DNA of 64,000 bases from positions 62,001 to 126,000 of the forward strand of contig JAFYNJ010000019.1 in NCBI GenBank assembly GCA_017549805.1. The letters are read 5' to 3'. The stretch is from Bacteroidales bacterium. GTDB lineage: Bacteria; Bacteroidota; Bacteroidia; Bacteroidales; F082. Below are positions 35,709 to 45,008 of the stretch, piece by piece. The stretch's first letter is position 1, and each line of letters begins with the position of its first letter. Below the pieces are notes generated by a model that was given only the letters and a program-made list of their open reading frames with translations, was not told the DNA's origin and did no database searches. Made by a program: the position numbers and the translations under genes.

Positions 35709-36485
35709 ATGCCAGTCCGTGAAAAAACAATGATAGTTGATGGCTTCACGCTTTCCCTCGACGGAAAAAGACTAATCGAAGCTTGCGATGCGGAAGAGTG
35801 TCATGTACCTTATGGCGTAGAAGTAATCGACACTTTGGCCTTTGCCTATAGGCAGAACATCAAAAGGATCTATCTCCCAGATACAGTGGTGGGCATCAAT
35901 GAAGATACTTTTATCGGATGTGATAACGTTGAGAGTATTGATCTTCCTAATACAATCACAAGAATCGGTCAAGCTGCTTTTCAGATGTGCATTCGTTTAA
36001 AATCGATATCAATACCGCCCTTAGTTGTCGGTTTAAACGACGCTTTGTTCACGCATTGCTTTTCACTTGAAGAAATAGTAGTTCCAGAAGGAATCTTAGC
36101 GATAGGAGAATACTGTTTCGCCGATTGCGAACAATTGAGAAGCATTCAATTGCCAGCATCATTGAGGTTCATTGAGACTAACGCATTCGATGATTGTCAC
36201 GATCTCACCATAAAAGTTCCCCATTCGTCCATTCTCGATGACTTTTATAACACGCACCCTTTTGGCGACCACTGTGAGTTTGTAAGATATAAAGCAACCT
36301 ATAAGGGAGATTGGGAATTGGATAAAAAGAAATGTGAGAGATTCCTCGCCGAACTGCGTTACAAACGTGAACGTGATGACTATGAATCAAGAAAAGAGAT
36401 GGGGTTGTTGACAAAAGAAGAGATTGAGAGGGAAGAAGCCATCTATTTTGATGCGATGTGTGATAGTGGTTTGGATGATTTCTAA
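35709..36485 (+). CDS. BspA-type leucine-rich repeat protein
   Basis: A 258-residue protein starting MPVREKTMIV. An upstream in-frame ATG at 35652 lies before the promoter box and is discarded. Residues about 30-185 are LRR_5 units (AFQMCIRLKSISIPPLVVGL, CFADCEQLRSIQLPASLRFI). The C-terminal about 60 residues are charged and helical. No signal peptide, so it is cytoplasmic. It is a lone gene between repeats A1 and B2, divergent from the TerY-P operon whose last gene also carries LRR_5 repeats. It may be a partner or competitor of that protein. Confidence 0.75.
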   Translation: MPVREKTMIVDGFTLSLDGKRLIEACDAEECHVPYGVEVIDTLAFAYRQNIKRIYLPDTVVGINEDTFIGCDNVESIDLPNTITRIGQAAFQMCIRLKSISIPPLVVGLNDALFTHCFSLEEIVVPEGILAIGEYCFADCEQLRSIQLPASLRFIETNAFDDCHDLTIKVPHSSILDDFYNTHPFGDHCEFVRYKATYKGDWELDKKKCERFLAELRYKRERDDYESRKEMGLLTKEEIEREEAIYFDAMCDSGLDDF

Positions 36486-36518
36486 TTCCAAAAAGCATTT
36501 TCCGTTTTTATATTAACC

Positions 36519-36663
36519 CACCCGTCAGCGGAGTTCCGCCCTTCGGGCTCCACATCTTGTTTATCCCGGCCACCGCTCAAGCCTAAGCTGTCGGCACCGG
36601 CTGCTCCGCAAAGCTCCGCAGCCCATGCCGCCAGCCGCACCCCGGTCAAACGCCTGCCGGTGG
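36519..36663. repeat. GC-rich intergenic repeat family B, copy 2 (full)
   Basis: Core CACATCTTGTTTATCCCGGC at 36551, then AAGCCTAAGCTGTCGGCACC, then GCCGCCAGCCGCACCCCGGT. It is strongly similar to B1 and, like B1, lies immediately beyond the stop of a minus-strand module (mcrC stop at 36674). Confidence 0.8.
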
Positions 36664-36673
36664 TTAAACTGTT

Positions 36674-38002
36674 TTAATCTAAGTTTAATGATTCCACAAA
36701 CACCCGCTCCATGTCTTTCATCCTTTCGCAGAATTCTCCGTAAGTCTTCGCCGTCTGGCAAACCGCTATGCCGAAAATGGAAAGCGTTGATTGAGCGTCT
36801 TTGAGCCTCCCAGTGGGTATCTTGGTTTGCTTCTCCATAAGAGGTGCCACAAAACCACCTCTGGTCGCTTTAAGTGTGGTCATATATGCCATCACCTGAT
36901 GTACATCGTTTCGGTCAACATCAGATACCTTCACATAGCTCCCAAGCCTCTTATACTTGGCATCGAGTACAAAATCTTCTTTGTAGAAGTCGGGATATCT
37001 CACACCGCTATGTCCCTCAAATAGGTAAATGCCATTCTTACGTTTCTTGTTTTCGCCATGGATGAAGCCAAGTCCATCCAGTACCGTATTGACATACTCT
37101 TCCCACAGCCATGCGCCATCGAACAGGATGCCGCAGATGATGTCATCGCTCTCTCCATACTTCACTTCTTCCATCCTTAATATTTGCAAGCACAAGGTTT
37201 GCAGTGGCCGGTACTCTGTATAGTAGGGGTGCATCCGCATCCTCAGGTTTTTGCTGATGATGGCACTGCGCTCGTTCCTATCATACAACGGGGTGTGCTC
37301 TACGATGGCCTCTACGTTCTCTTTGGTCTCTTGGTCAATGTTGAGCACAGCTTGGCCGTACTTCTTGGTCTTCATGAACTCTATGGTATGCCTGATGAGC
37401 TCGGTGGTGCTGTTGTCGTAGCTGTATTCTCGGGTGGAATAGGCAAAGTCGCCAACGAACGGGGTGTTTCGGGCAACGTGCCGCCCAACGTCCAGCGTTC
37501 CTTTCAGGTGGGCATCGTTGTGCCGGTAGTTCTGATACTCCCTGTAAATGCCTTGCCGCATGGCCGACTTCAGGAAGTAGGGGAACATGAACATCACAAA
37601 GTCAAACACGTCTTCCTGCTCGTTGTTGTGGTTCAGGTCAAAAAGGTTGAACGACAGAACGCGCTGAAGCATATAGTGGAGCAGGAAGTCATCCCGTCCC
37701 TTATCGAATCTCGATTGTATCTTGATCTGGAGGTCGCCAACACCGATGAAGCCCATCACATTGTTGGTGGTGATGCGTACTTTCTCAGAGTCGCTGGTGT
37801 TGAGTATCGACATGACAGAGGCATCGCCAACCCTATCGTCCGACGTTTCTATGCTGTAGGGGAAGATAAGCAGGTTCTCATTTTCCCTGCACAGTTCCGC
37901 TACCGTTTTGTCGGCAATGGGGAAGAGAGCGGCAACATCCTTTCTCGGATATACTCCCGCGTCTGGTTGCCCAATATTGTTATCTGTCAGGTTAATTCTC
38001 AT
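36674..38002 (-). CDS. mcrC: McrC-type subunit of a modification-dependent restriction system
   Basis: A 442-residue protein of the McrC/DUF2357-type family. It has the PD-(D/E)xK nuclease pattern RYPDFYKEDFVLDAKYK near residues 330-350. The N-terminal half (about 1-150) matches the region that stimulates McrB GTPase (LFDLNHNNEQEDVFDFVM). It overlaps mcrB by 11 bp. McrC supplies the DNA cut after McrB recognises modified DNA. Confidence 0.9.
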   Translation of the reverse strand: MRINLTDNNIGQPDAGVYPRKDVAALFPIADKTVAELCRENENLLIFPYSIETSDDRVGDASVMSILNTSDSEKVRITTNNVMGFIGVGDLQIKIQSRFDKGRDDFLLHYMLQRVLSFNLFDLNHNNEQEDVFDFVMFMFPYFLKSAMRQGIYREYQNYRHNDAHLKGTLDVGRHVARNTPFVGDFAYSTREYSYDNSTTELIRHTIEFMKTKKYGQAVLNIDQETKENVEAIVEHTPLYDRNERSAIISKNLRMRMHPYYTEYRPLQTLCLQILRMEEVKYGESDDIICGILFDGAWLWEEYVNTVLDGLGFIHGENKKRKNGIYLFEGHSGVRYPDFYKEDFVLDAKYKRLGSYVKVSDVDRNDVHQVMAYMTTLKATRGGFVAPLMEKQTKIPTGRLKDAQSTLSIFGIAVCQTAKTYGEFCERMKDMERVFVESLNLD

Positions 38003-40745
38003 CGATCAACTCTTGGGTGGCTTCCTTTTCGTTGAAATAGGCTTTGCTGAACTTTTCAAGGATTTCCTTGGTCTTGCGGAACCCACGGAGGTACTCCTTC
38101 AGCAGAGGTTCAATGTTCATCGTCCAGAGTTTCTCGAAGTCTCCACCGTTTTCTCCCAGCTTCAGGAAGTATGATGGACCAATGCTGTAGGCGGCTCCCA
38201 GTCCGTCAGTGGCGGCAATGGCCTCGTTCAACCGTTTCATGGTAGCTTTGGCTTCATCGGCACATGGCAGGTTGTCAAGCATGTCTTGGGTGTCTTCAGG
38301 GGTCACCTCTTTCCAGGTGAACCTGCGTCGCATCGCAAAGTCCATGCTTTCCACCGAACGGTCAATGTCGTTCATCGTGGCCAGTATATAAACGTTCTCC
38401 GGCACGTAGAATCCCTTGGCAAAAACATCGGTCTCTGGTATGAGGTTCTGATACTGGGTTTGTACCAGGTGCTCTTTCTTGCCTCTATAGCCTGGATCAA
38501 TGGCATAGAACAATTCGCCGAAGATTTTCGAGGCCTCGCCACGGTTGATTTCATCAATGATGAATACGTAGGGCTTACGCAGCACCTTTGCGGCATCGGC
38601 TGTCACCGTCTTCTGCTTCATGGCTCTCACGGCCTTGGTGATGATGTAAGCGTATGAATCAGGCTGGGTGCCAAACTTCCTGTTGAAATGGTTGCGGATG
38701 TCCTTCACGTTGTTGAGTGGCACTTCCTGAATCAACAGTTCCAGTATTTCATCGGTGTTGACAAGCACCTGTGTGGTCTTCTCGTTCTGTTCGTTGTGTA
38801 CCACAACACTATGCCCCCTGTTTTCCACGATGGTGAAGTCGCTTCCGGTGGCGAGGGTGTATTTCTTTCCGCTTTCTATGGAGTCCTCGATGAACTGCTG
38901 GAGGCTCTCTTCCCACTTCATCTCCTTGGTCAGGTTCTCAACGCTCTTTTCCGAGTCCACCATGTTCTTGATGGCCTTGCGGCAGAACTCCTTAAATACT
39001 CCGTCCTTGCGCTCAAAGCCCATCTGTCCGTCGGGCTTCTCTATGGGTCGCAAGCCTTCCACGAAGTCGGTGTAGTCAAACGAGGGATGGAACTGCACAA
39101 ACATCGATTCTGCGCCCATCTCGTCGGCTATAGCCTGCGCCATATAGGTCTTTCCCGTGCCTGGTGCGCCGGTCAGCACAAGGTTATAGTTCTCGTTGAG
39201 CAGGTCAATGTAGGTCTGGTATTTCTTCAGTGTCATGGTCTCTCCGTTTATTAAGCTGTTGGCATAATCAATGATATCTTGGACTTTGGGATCTGCTTGG
39301 TGTATGGTCTTTCTGTAGGCTCCATATACGTTGCCATCGAAATCCTTTTGGTCAAAACTCACGTATTTCACACTACACTTGCAGCGGGTGTATTGGTCAA
39401 CTTGGTAGGTAGTGACGTTGCCCGTCACCACACCCACCCCCTTTATTCTAAGGAATGGAAGGTCGTGGTTTTTGCCTTTGGTGGCTGACGATTTCAAAAT
39501 GATGACATCCCCCTCGGTGATGGTCTTGGCCTGAGCCATCAGCCTTTGGTCGCCAGCGGATGTTTCATCGAAACCGCCTTCCCATATCCCCTCATCCTTA
39601 AAACGCTCCATCTGCGAATTATGTCCTCCAAAACTATAACCCACAAGCCAGTACTTCTTGCTTGGCTTTTGATTTCTCAGCCATGCTTGATACGAAATCT
39701 CTGGGATGTCTTTTTCTTTGATCTCATGCTTCTCAATCTTGTCCTTCACCGCATGAAGAACGTTAAGATAATGCGCTGCATCAAATTGGTTTTCCCTGAA
39801 AACATCAACACCTATGGTTGGCAAATAATCCCTGTTGCAAGCATCAAGGGCTATATAGTCATACGGGCGAATCCAGAACAACCCCATGGTAATATTCCAT
39901 TTGATGCCATGCTGCTTTATTACCTTATCGAAAAGAATGGCAAATAGTGATTCGTCTTTCCTAACCACTGCTTCAAACAAATCCCATAATGGCCCCACAT
40001 CCTTACCGACATTTTCACGCCAAAAGAAAACAGCTTTCATGGCATTGACAACTGGTACACCGTCAAAATCTTCCGGAAGTCCTGCTCCTATACCCAACTT
40101 TTCTTTGAAATACTGGCAAATGCTAACACGATTCGTTAGTGTAAGGCCTCTGTTTATAATGCCATACACCGAGAATGGATCAATATCTGAAATATGCCCG
40201 TCGTTCTCGTCCTTGATATAGCCTACAAACTTAGCGTCGAGTCCATACACGATATCCAACAACAGCTGTCTACTGTCTTTGAAGGCCAATAACTTATCAG
40301 CCATTTCCTCAAAGAAAGGAATCCAGGTGCAATGCTTGTTCCATCCCAGGTTCTCTATAGCCTGCACCAATTCATCTCTTAAGGTGGTCTCAAACAAGCC
40401 GTCATCGCTTTCAGTCCCTTCCTTCATGGTAACATGCCAGAAGCGTTCCTTCCCTTCTTGGTCATAGATCCGAAAACGATTCAGGTGTCTCACTACCGCC
40501 ATCCCGAATTTCGTAATCCACGAGTTGAACTTTTGTGCATCGACAGGGTTGCCATAATACTTCAAGCCCAGCGTCTTACAGCTGGCTTTATGTCCAGGCT
40601 CGTTATAAAAGGCCAATAGAGCCTTTCTGTAGTTGTCCGTAGTCAGCGTCTTATTGGCCAGAATCTTCTGCCATTCCTCCACTGTCACATCAATCTCGCA
40701 CGAAAAAGTCCCTTTGGGTCCTTCCTTGGTGTATATCTTTTCCAT
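37992..40745 (-). CDS. mcrB: McrB-type AAA+ GTPase of a modification-dependent restriction system
   Basis: A 917-residue protein. The N-terminal about 330 residues are a helical domain I do not recognise. Residues about 350-450 resemble a PUA/EVE-like reader (KKYWLVGYSFGGHNSQMERF, GDVIILKSSATKGKNHDL). The AAA+ GTPase domain has Walker A LVLTGAPGTGKTYM, Walker B with FIIDEINRGEASKIFGELF, and a sensor region ATMNDIDRSVESMDFAMRRR, the McrB signature. A reader of this type fits detection of modified cytosine. A minus-strand -7 box is at 40771-40778. Confidence 0.9.
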   Translation of the reverse strand: MEKIYTKEGPKGTFSCEIDVTVEEWQKILANKTLTTDNYRKALLAFYNEPGHKASCKTLGLKYYGNPVDAQKFNSWITKFGMAVVRHLNRFRIYDQEGKERFWHVTMKEGTESDDGLFETTLRDELVQAIENLGWNKHCTWIPFFEEMADKLLAFKDSRQLLLDIVYGLDAKFVGYIKDENDGHISDIDPFSVYGIINRGLTLTNRVSICQYFKEKLGIGAGLPEDFDGVPVVNAMKAVFFWRENVGKDVGPLWDLFEAVVRKDESLFAILFDKVIKQHGIKWNITMGLFWIRPYDYIALDACNRDYLPTIGVDVFRENQFDAAHYLNVLHAVKDKIEKHEIKEKDIPEISYQAWLRNQKPSKKYWLVGYSFGGHNSQMERFKDEGIWEGGFDETSAGDQRLMAQAKTITEGDVIILKSSATKGKNHDLPFLRIKGVGVVTGNVTTYQVDQYTRCKCSVKYVSFDQKDFDGNVYGAYRKTIHQADPKVQDIIDYANSLINGETMTLKKYQTYIDLLNENYNLVLTGAPGTGKTYMAQAIADEMGAESMFVQFHPSFDYTDFVEGLRPIEKPDGQMGFERKDGVFKEFCRKAIKNMVDSEKSVENLTKEMKWEESLQQFIEDSIESGKKYTLATGSDFTIVENRGHSVVVHNEQNEKTTQVLVNTDEILELLIQEVPLNNVKDIRNHFNRKFGTQPDSYAYIITKAVRAMKQKTVTADAAKVLRKPYVFIIDEINRGEASKIFGELFYAIDPGYRGKKEHLVQTQYQNLIPETDVFAKGFYVPENVYILATMNDIDRSVESMDFAMRRRFTWKEVTPEDTQDMLDNLPCADEAKATMKRLNEAIAATDGLGAAYSIGPSYFLKLGENGGDFEKLWTMNIEPLLKEYLRGFRKTKEILEKFSKAYFNEKEATQELIDEN

Positions 40746-40770
40746 CTTCTTACGAAGTTTATTATTGACG

Positions 40771-40778
40771 CAAAGTTA
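40771..40778 (-). promoter_or_regulatory. -7 box upstream of mcrB
   Basis: Reads TAACTTTG on the minus strand, 26 bp before the mcrB start. Confidence 0.55.
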
Positions 40779-40793
40779 ATGATTGTTTTCTAA

Positions 40794-41144
40794 TTAGAGG
40801 TTATCCAAGTCAACGAACTTACAGTTGGGGTCAAACTCAATGTCTTTGACCTTCTGCTGAATATACTTTTTTGTCGAAACTCCTGAGGGCATGTCATCAT
40901 CATACCAAACCACCTCCAGCCGATGTTTCCATTGATAACTGGTGCGAAGTGTAAAGACGTAGGGTTTGAGGGCGCCATTGTCCAGCTCTGGAGTGATGTA
41001 GTACACTCCCTTCCGATTCACCATCCCCCTCATTTTAAACTGTGTTACAGTCTGCCGTGTACCCTCCAAGCAACCTCCATACGTTTCTTCCACGTTGAAG
41101 CCATCAACTTTCACTCCCTTGCGGTCTTTGAAATCTATTATCAT
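40794..41144 (-). CDS. Small hypothetical partner gene upstream of mcrB
   Basis: A 116-residue protein, not recognised, predicted mainly beta (FNVEETYGGCLEGTRQTVTQF, RLEVVWYDDDMPSGV). It has no signal peptide. It lies 48 bp upstream of mcrB with its own -7 box on the minus strand at 41169-41176. It may be a regulator or accessory of the McrBC module; it is inside the same repeat-delimited cassette. Confidence 0.6.
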   Translation of the reverse strand: MIIDFKDRKGVKVDGFNVEETYGGCLEGTRQTVTQFKMRGMVNRKGVYYITPELDNGALKPYVFTLRTSYQWKHRLEVVWYDDDMPSGVSTKKYIQQKVKDIEFDPNCKFVDLDNL

Positions 41145-41185
41145 TTTTCTTGGTATCTATCTTCTCCGCAAAGTTACTCATTTTT

Positions 41186-41344
41186 TTCTTTTGGGCGCGT
41201 CCCCCGTCGGCCAGCTCTGTTTTGTCATTGAGTGGCATCATCTCTTTGGCCGCCGGCGGTCGGGCTTTCCGGGGGTCGCTTCGCTCCGTGCTCCGTTGCA
41301 CTCCGCACCAAGCCCCTCCAATCCCTCGCGCGCTGCCGCACCCT
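41186..41344. repeat. GC-rich intergenic repeat family A, copy 2
   Basis: Same element as A1 and A3 and same orientation. Nearly identical from GCCGCCGGCGGTCGGGCTTT to CAATCCCTCGCGCGCT. The first third (GTCGGCCAGCTCTGTTTTG region) diverges from A1 and A3. Confidence 0.88.
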
Positions 41345-41438
41345 AACAAAGCCCGCCCAGCCAAGGTGTTTCGCCCTCTGCCGAAGCCTTCCGTCAGCGC
41401 ACTGGCCAGCCCCATCTCCAGGCATCGGCAGAGCGCTT

Positions 41439-41493
41439 CACATCTTGTTTACCCCGCCAGCCGCACGAGCCTAAGCTGCTGGCATCCGCTGCT
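41439..41493. repeat. GC-rich intergenic repeat family B, copy 3 (partial)
   Basis: Core CACATCTTGTTTACCCCGCC, then GAGCCTAAGCTGCTGGCATC. The 3' half of the family sequence is not clear here. Confidence 0.65.
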
Positions 41494-41835
41494 ACGGTCC
41501 GTTCCATTGGCGTTTTTGCCCACGCACACGACCCTCCCTCAGTGTGGTCGTTTCGGGTGGCCATCCCTTCATGGTCTGACAACTCCATTCCGCTACGGCG
41601 GGCTGACGATGGCTTCGTTTCACTTCGCCGTCGATCAGGCCGCCTCCGCTCCAGTCGTCGTCAGACCACTCAACCGCACCAGCCTTCTCCCTTTTGGTCG
41701 GTTTTAGCATTTAGCGGCAACTTCTTGTTTCTCGTGTCGGTCGCCCGTTTCCCCACCCACTCTAAAAACGCCGATTCCGCTACCCTCCGCAGCCAATGCC
41801 ATCAGCCGCACCCCGCAACAGCCTTTTGGTGACTC

Positions 41836-41870
41836 CGTCATTGCGAGGAGGAACAACGAAGCAACCCCGA
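41836..41870. repeat. Dispersed GTCATTGCGAGGAG repeat, copy 2
   Basis: CGTCATTGCGAGGAGGAACA followed by ACGAAGCAAC; similar to copies at 8936 and 46885. Intergenic here. Confidence 0.75.
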
Positions 41871-42109
41871 AGGGCTCACCGAACGAAGGGAGGTAATCTT
41901 CATGTTGGAGAATTTGCCTGTCATCGGCAGTTTTTCGCAATCCTAAATCGACACGGAAAATAGGGTAGAGGCAAACCAATGCCCCGCCCCCTGTTGGTGT
42001 TCCGCCATTCCAGAAGCCTCGCCTTGGGGCTGGCTCCGCTGCGTCGGCTTTCATTCCGCTTCGCTTCATGAAGGCCGCCTCCGCTTCTCCAGGCCCAAGT
42101 CAAGGCCTC

Positions 42110-42296
42110 TTCCATGGCTCCACATCTTGTTAATCCCCCGGCCACCGCACAAGCCCAAGCTGTCGGCATCCGCTGCTTCGTTTCGCTCCTCGGCGTTTTT
42201 CCATCCCGCACGGCCTCCCCGTCAAAAACGCCACTCCGCTCCAACTTCGCAGCCCATGCCTCCAGCCGCACCCCGCTCAAACGCCTGCCGGCGGCA
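42110..42296. repeat. GC-rich intergenic repeat family B, copy 4 (full, with insertion)
   Basis: CACATCTTGTTAATCCCCCG at 42121, AAGCCCAAGCTGTCGGCATC, and the 3' part CCTCCAGCCGCACCCCGCTC ending near 42296. About 50 extra bp separate the two conserved blocks relative to B1 and B2. Confidence 0.75.
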
Positions 42297-42324
42297 GAAT
42301 GCTCTTCTTTGTTTAATGCAGGTA

Positions 42325-42354
42325 TTTGCAATGCCGTTTTTATTACTATCTTTG
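42325..42354 (+). promoter_or_regulatory. Promoter of the helicase module
   Basis: TTTG at 42325-42328, an 18-bp spacer and TATCTTTG at 42347-42354. It is 26 bp before the 42381 start. Confidence 0.7.
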
Positions 42355-42380
42355 CCAAATCAACTATAAAAAGCAAAACG

Positions 42381-42641
42381 ATGGACGATTCTACTGAACT
42401 CAACGGATTGAAATACATAGGCGATGTGCCTATGGTTTATAAAGGAGCTGCATACGAGGAATACTACGAACCCTTATATGTTCAAATGGTGGGCGACAAA
42501 CCTTTCTATGCTGTAAAAACTGAAAACGGCATAGAAGCAGTGGCCATCGTTAAAGAGAGCTCAATCCCCTTTATCACCAAGGATAGAGTTTTCAAGTACA
42601 ACGCCGAGAACGATAATATTTGCGTAAAGATTCCGATGTAA
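42381..42641 (+). CDS. Small hypothetical protein upstream of the helicase
   Basis: An 86-residue protein starting MDDSTELNGL. The frame is open further upstream through repeat B4, but the promoter at 42347-42354 fixes the start here. It is predicted beta-rich with a compact SH3-like look (VPMVYKGAAYEEYYEPLYVQ). Not recognised. It lies 15 bp before the helicase gene and is co-transcribed with it. Confidence 0.65.
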   Translation: MDDSTELNGLKYIGDVPMVYKGAAYEEYYEPLYVQMVGDKPFYAVKTENGIEAVAIVKESSIPFITKDRVFKYNAENDNICVKIPM

Positions 42642-42656
42642 ATCTAAACCTTCAAC

Positions 42657-44765
42657 ATGAATGATTTATTTGAGCATCTCAATCAACACCAAATCGAAGC
42701 CGTAAAAGCTACAGAAGGAAGAATTAGGGTTACAGCCGGAGCTGGCTCTGGGAAGACAAGAGTTCTTGCCCACCGTTATGCGTATTTGGTAAACGCATTA
42801 GGTATTAGTCCATCAAATATCCTTTGTGTAACTTTTACCAATAAAGCGGCAAACGAGATGAAGAAACGCATTGGCGGGATGGTGTCCGCTGGTAATACCA
42901 ACGATTTTGTCTGTACTCTTCATGGTTTTTGCGTTAAATTTCTCAGAAAAGAAATCCATCGTTTAGGTTATCCGCATAATTTTATAGTATTGGATGAAGA
43001 GGATTCCAAGGATTTGGCAAAACTGGCAATGAAAGAATTTGATCTCGAAGCCAATCAAATTACAGTAAAGCAGTTTCTCGCAAGCATTGCCAGGTTCAAA
43101 CGCACTTCCCCTTATATTTATGGTTTTATGCTCCCTAGTTCAATATTCAAAACCATAAATGAGACATCAAGGTATTTTCAGCTTCAATTAAAAAGTTTTG
43201 CTCTTGACTTTGATGACTTAATTTATTTTACCATCTACATCTTGGAGAATTATTCCGATGCAAAAGCGTATTGGCAAGATAAGTTAAACTACATAATGGT
43301 AGATGAAGCCCAAGACTTTAGTGAAAGAAATTGGACTTTAATCGAGTTGCTATCTGAACATCACAAAAATTTATTTATCGTTGGAGACCCCGACCAATCA
43401 ATCTATGAATGGCGTGGAGCAAGGCCTGAATTGTTTTTAAACTTTGATTCTGACAAAGATTTCATTCTGGAAGAAAACTACAGATCAACACCAAATATCC
43501 TTGAGGTTGCCAATTCTGTAATTAAAAACAACAAAAAGCGCATTGAAAAGAGACTGATTACAAATATCAGCAAGGGGAAGAATGTGATTCATTATCATGG
43601 GAAGGACGATGCTGATGAAAGCGACTGGATTGCAAATCAAATTGTTCAATTTAAGAAGTCTGGCTTTGCTTATTCTGATTGCGCTATCCTATATCGCGCT
43701 TCATATCTCTCCCGAAGTGTTGAACAAGCGTTGCTGAAAAAGAAAATCAGTTATACGGTATGGGGTGGTATCAGATTCTTTGAAAGAAAAGAAATCAAAG
43801 ATGCTCTTGGGTATTTAAAACTAATTGCATACTATGATGACTTGGCCTTCAGAAGAATTATTAATGTTCCATCAAGGAAGTTTGGCAGGGTATCGATGGA
43901 AAAAGTACAAAAGATTGCTGAAGCTCAAAAAATCAGTCTCTATGATGCATTGAAAATCTTCAACAAAGAATCTGGCAATGAACAAATCAAGGCTTTCATT
44001 ACCTTGGTTGACGATATGGTTGCCCGAAAGAATAGTGTTTCAATTTCTGATCTGCTGAATTATGTGTTAAATGAGAGTGGTTATATGAATATGATTAGAA
44101 CCGACTCAGACGAAGAAAGACTAGAAAATCTTGAAGAGCTTTTGTCGTCAATCAAGAACTATGAGCACGCTAATCAAGATGATGAAATCTCAATTGATAC
44201 ATACCTGCAAGATATAGCTCTATATACCAATGCCGACTACAAGAACGATGAGTCAACAGTTAAACTCATGACAATTCATCAATCTAAAGGTCTTGAATTT
44301 CCTATCGTTTTTATCTGCGGTTTAACGGAGGGTGTTTTCCCGAGTCATAGGTCTATAAGAGAAAGGAAGGGTTCTGCGCTTGAGGAAGAGAGAAGATTGT
44401 TCTATGTTGCGTCAACTCGTGCTGAGAAACACCTTTTCTTGACTGAATCAGAAGGTTATAACGCTTCATCGGGTACAGATAAATATCCTTCTAGATTTAT
44501 AAGCGAAATTGCTGACAATTTGGTCGAAGTTGAAGGTAATCTTAGACCCGAATTGCTTGAAGGAACCAAATACCTTGTCAAGTCAATTGATTCTGAAATT
44601 GATCCTGAGCCAATAACACCTTTGAATGTCGGTGAGCATGTTTCTCACATGGTTTTTGGCGAAGGTGTTGTTGTCGAAGTCAATCTCGAAGAGGATACTT
44701 GCAAGGTTCATTTTAAGGATGGCGACCGGCATATTCGTCCCTCATTTCTTACACCTTTGGTTTAG
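42657..44765 (+). CDS. UvrD/PcrA-type superfamily 1A DNA helicase
   Basis: A 702-residue 3'-5' helicase close in length and layout to PcrA. Walker A is VTAGAGSGKTRVL, motif Ia FTNKAANEMKKRI, Walker B IMVDEAQDFS, motif III VGDPDQSIYEWRGA, motifs IV-VI include LMTIHQSKGLEFPIVF and RRLFYVASTRAEKHLF. The C-terminus ends in a PcrA-like Tudor segment (HMVFGEGVVVEVNLEEDT). It sits in a cassette between repeats B4 and A3. No GajA-like (OLD) nuclease is next to it, so it is not a Gabija system as seen here. It may be a defence or repair helicase acting alone or with the 86-residue protein. Confidence 0.92.
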   Translation: MNDLFEHLNQHQIEAVKATEGRIRVTAGAGSGKTRVLAHRYAYLVNALGISPSNILCVTFTNKAANEMKKRIGGMVSAGNTNDFVCTLHGFCVKFLRKEIHRLGYPHNFIVLDEEDSKDLAKLAMKEFDLEANQITVKQFLASIARFKRTSPYIYGFMLPSSIFKTINETSRYFQLQLKSFALDFDDLIYFTIYILENYSDAKAYWQDKLNYIMVDEAQDFSERNWTLIELLSEHHKNLFIVGDPDQSIYEWRGARPELFLNFDSDKDFILEENYRSTPNILEVANSVIKNNKKRIEKRLITNISKGKNVIHYHGKDDADESDWIANQIVQFKKSGFAYSDCAILYRASYLSRSVEQALLKKKISYTVWGGIRFFERKEIKDALGYLKLIAYYDDLAFRRIINVPSRKFGRVSMEKVQKIAEAQKISLYDALKIFNKESGNEQIKAFITLVDDMVARKNSVSISDLLNYVLNESGYMNMIRTDSDEERLENLEELLSSIKNYEHANQDDEISIDTYLQDIALYTNADYKNDESTVKLMTIHQSKGLEFPIVFICGLTEGVFPSHRSIRERKGSALEEERRLFYVASTRAEKHLFLTESEGYNASSGTDKYPSRFISEIADNLVEVEGNLRPELLEGTKYLVKSIDSEIDPEPITPLNVGEHVSHMVFGEGVVVEVNLEEDTCKVHFKDGDRHIRPSFLTPLV

Positions 44766-44777
44766 TGTGTGTTTCTT

Positions 44778-44940
44778 ATTTCTTTGGGCGCGTCCCCCGG
44801 CGGCAGCGGCAGTGAGTCGGTAGGGTAGAAGTGCCTCATGTGCCGCCGGCGGTCGGGCTTTCCGGGGCTTCGCTATCGCTTCGGTGCTCCGTTGCACTTC
44901 GCACCAAGCCCCTCCAATCCCTCGCGCGCTCCCGCACCCT
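44778..44940. repeat. GC-rich intergenic repeat family A, copy 3
   Basis: Starts TATTTCTTTGGGCGCGTCCC just after the helicase stop and ends CTCGCGCGCTCCCGCACCCT. Closest to A1, same orientation. Confidence 0.88.
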
Positions 44941-45008
44941 GAACTTTCACTCACAAAATATCGACCCCGAATTGGAATAAATGCTTACCTTTGCCAGCGA
45001 TAGGGTAG

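Larger units (their letters stand above)
41145..42380. other. 1.2-kb non-coding region made of GC-rich repeats
   Basis: Contains the minus-strand -7 box at 41169-41176, repeat A2 (41186-41344), B3 core (41439-41493), the dispersed GTCATTGCGAGGAG repeat (41836-41870), B4 (42110-42296) and the promoter of the 42381 gene. Open frames here, on either strand, have repeat-derived low-complexity translations and no family features. The stretch 41500-41830 holds more GC-rich sequence with no recognisable gene and may be the ruin of a lost cassette. Confidence 0.65.

Noticed and set aside
41150-42069. Several open frames of 60-185 codons in the GC-rich repeat region
   Set aside because: Their translations are repeat-derived, Pro/Arg/Ser-rich and overlap each other on both strands; no start signals or family features.
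42657-44765. Gabija GajB
   Set aside because: There is no GajA-like OLD-family nuclease gene next to it; the C-terminal Tudor-like part and length fit PcrA.
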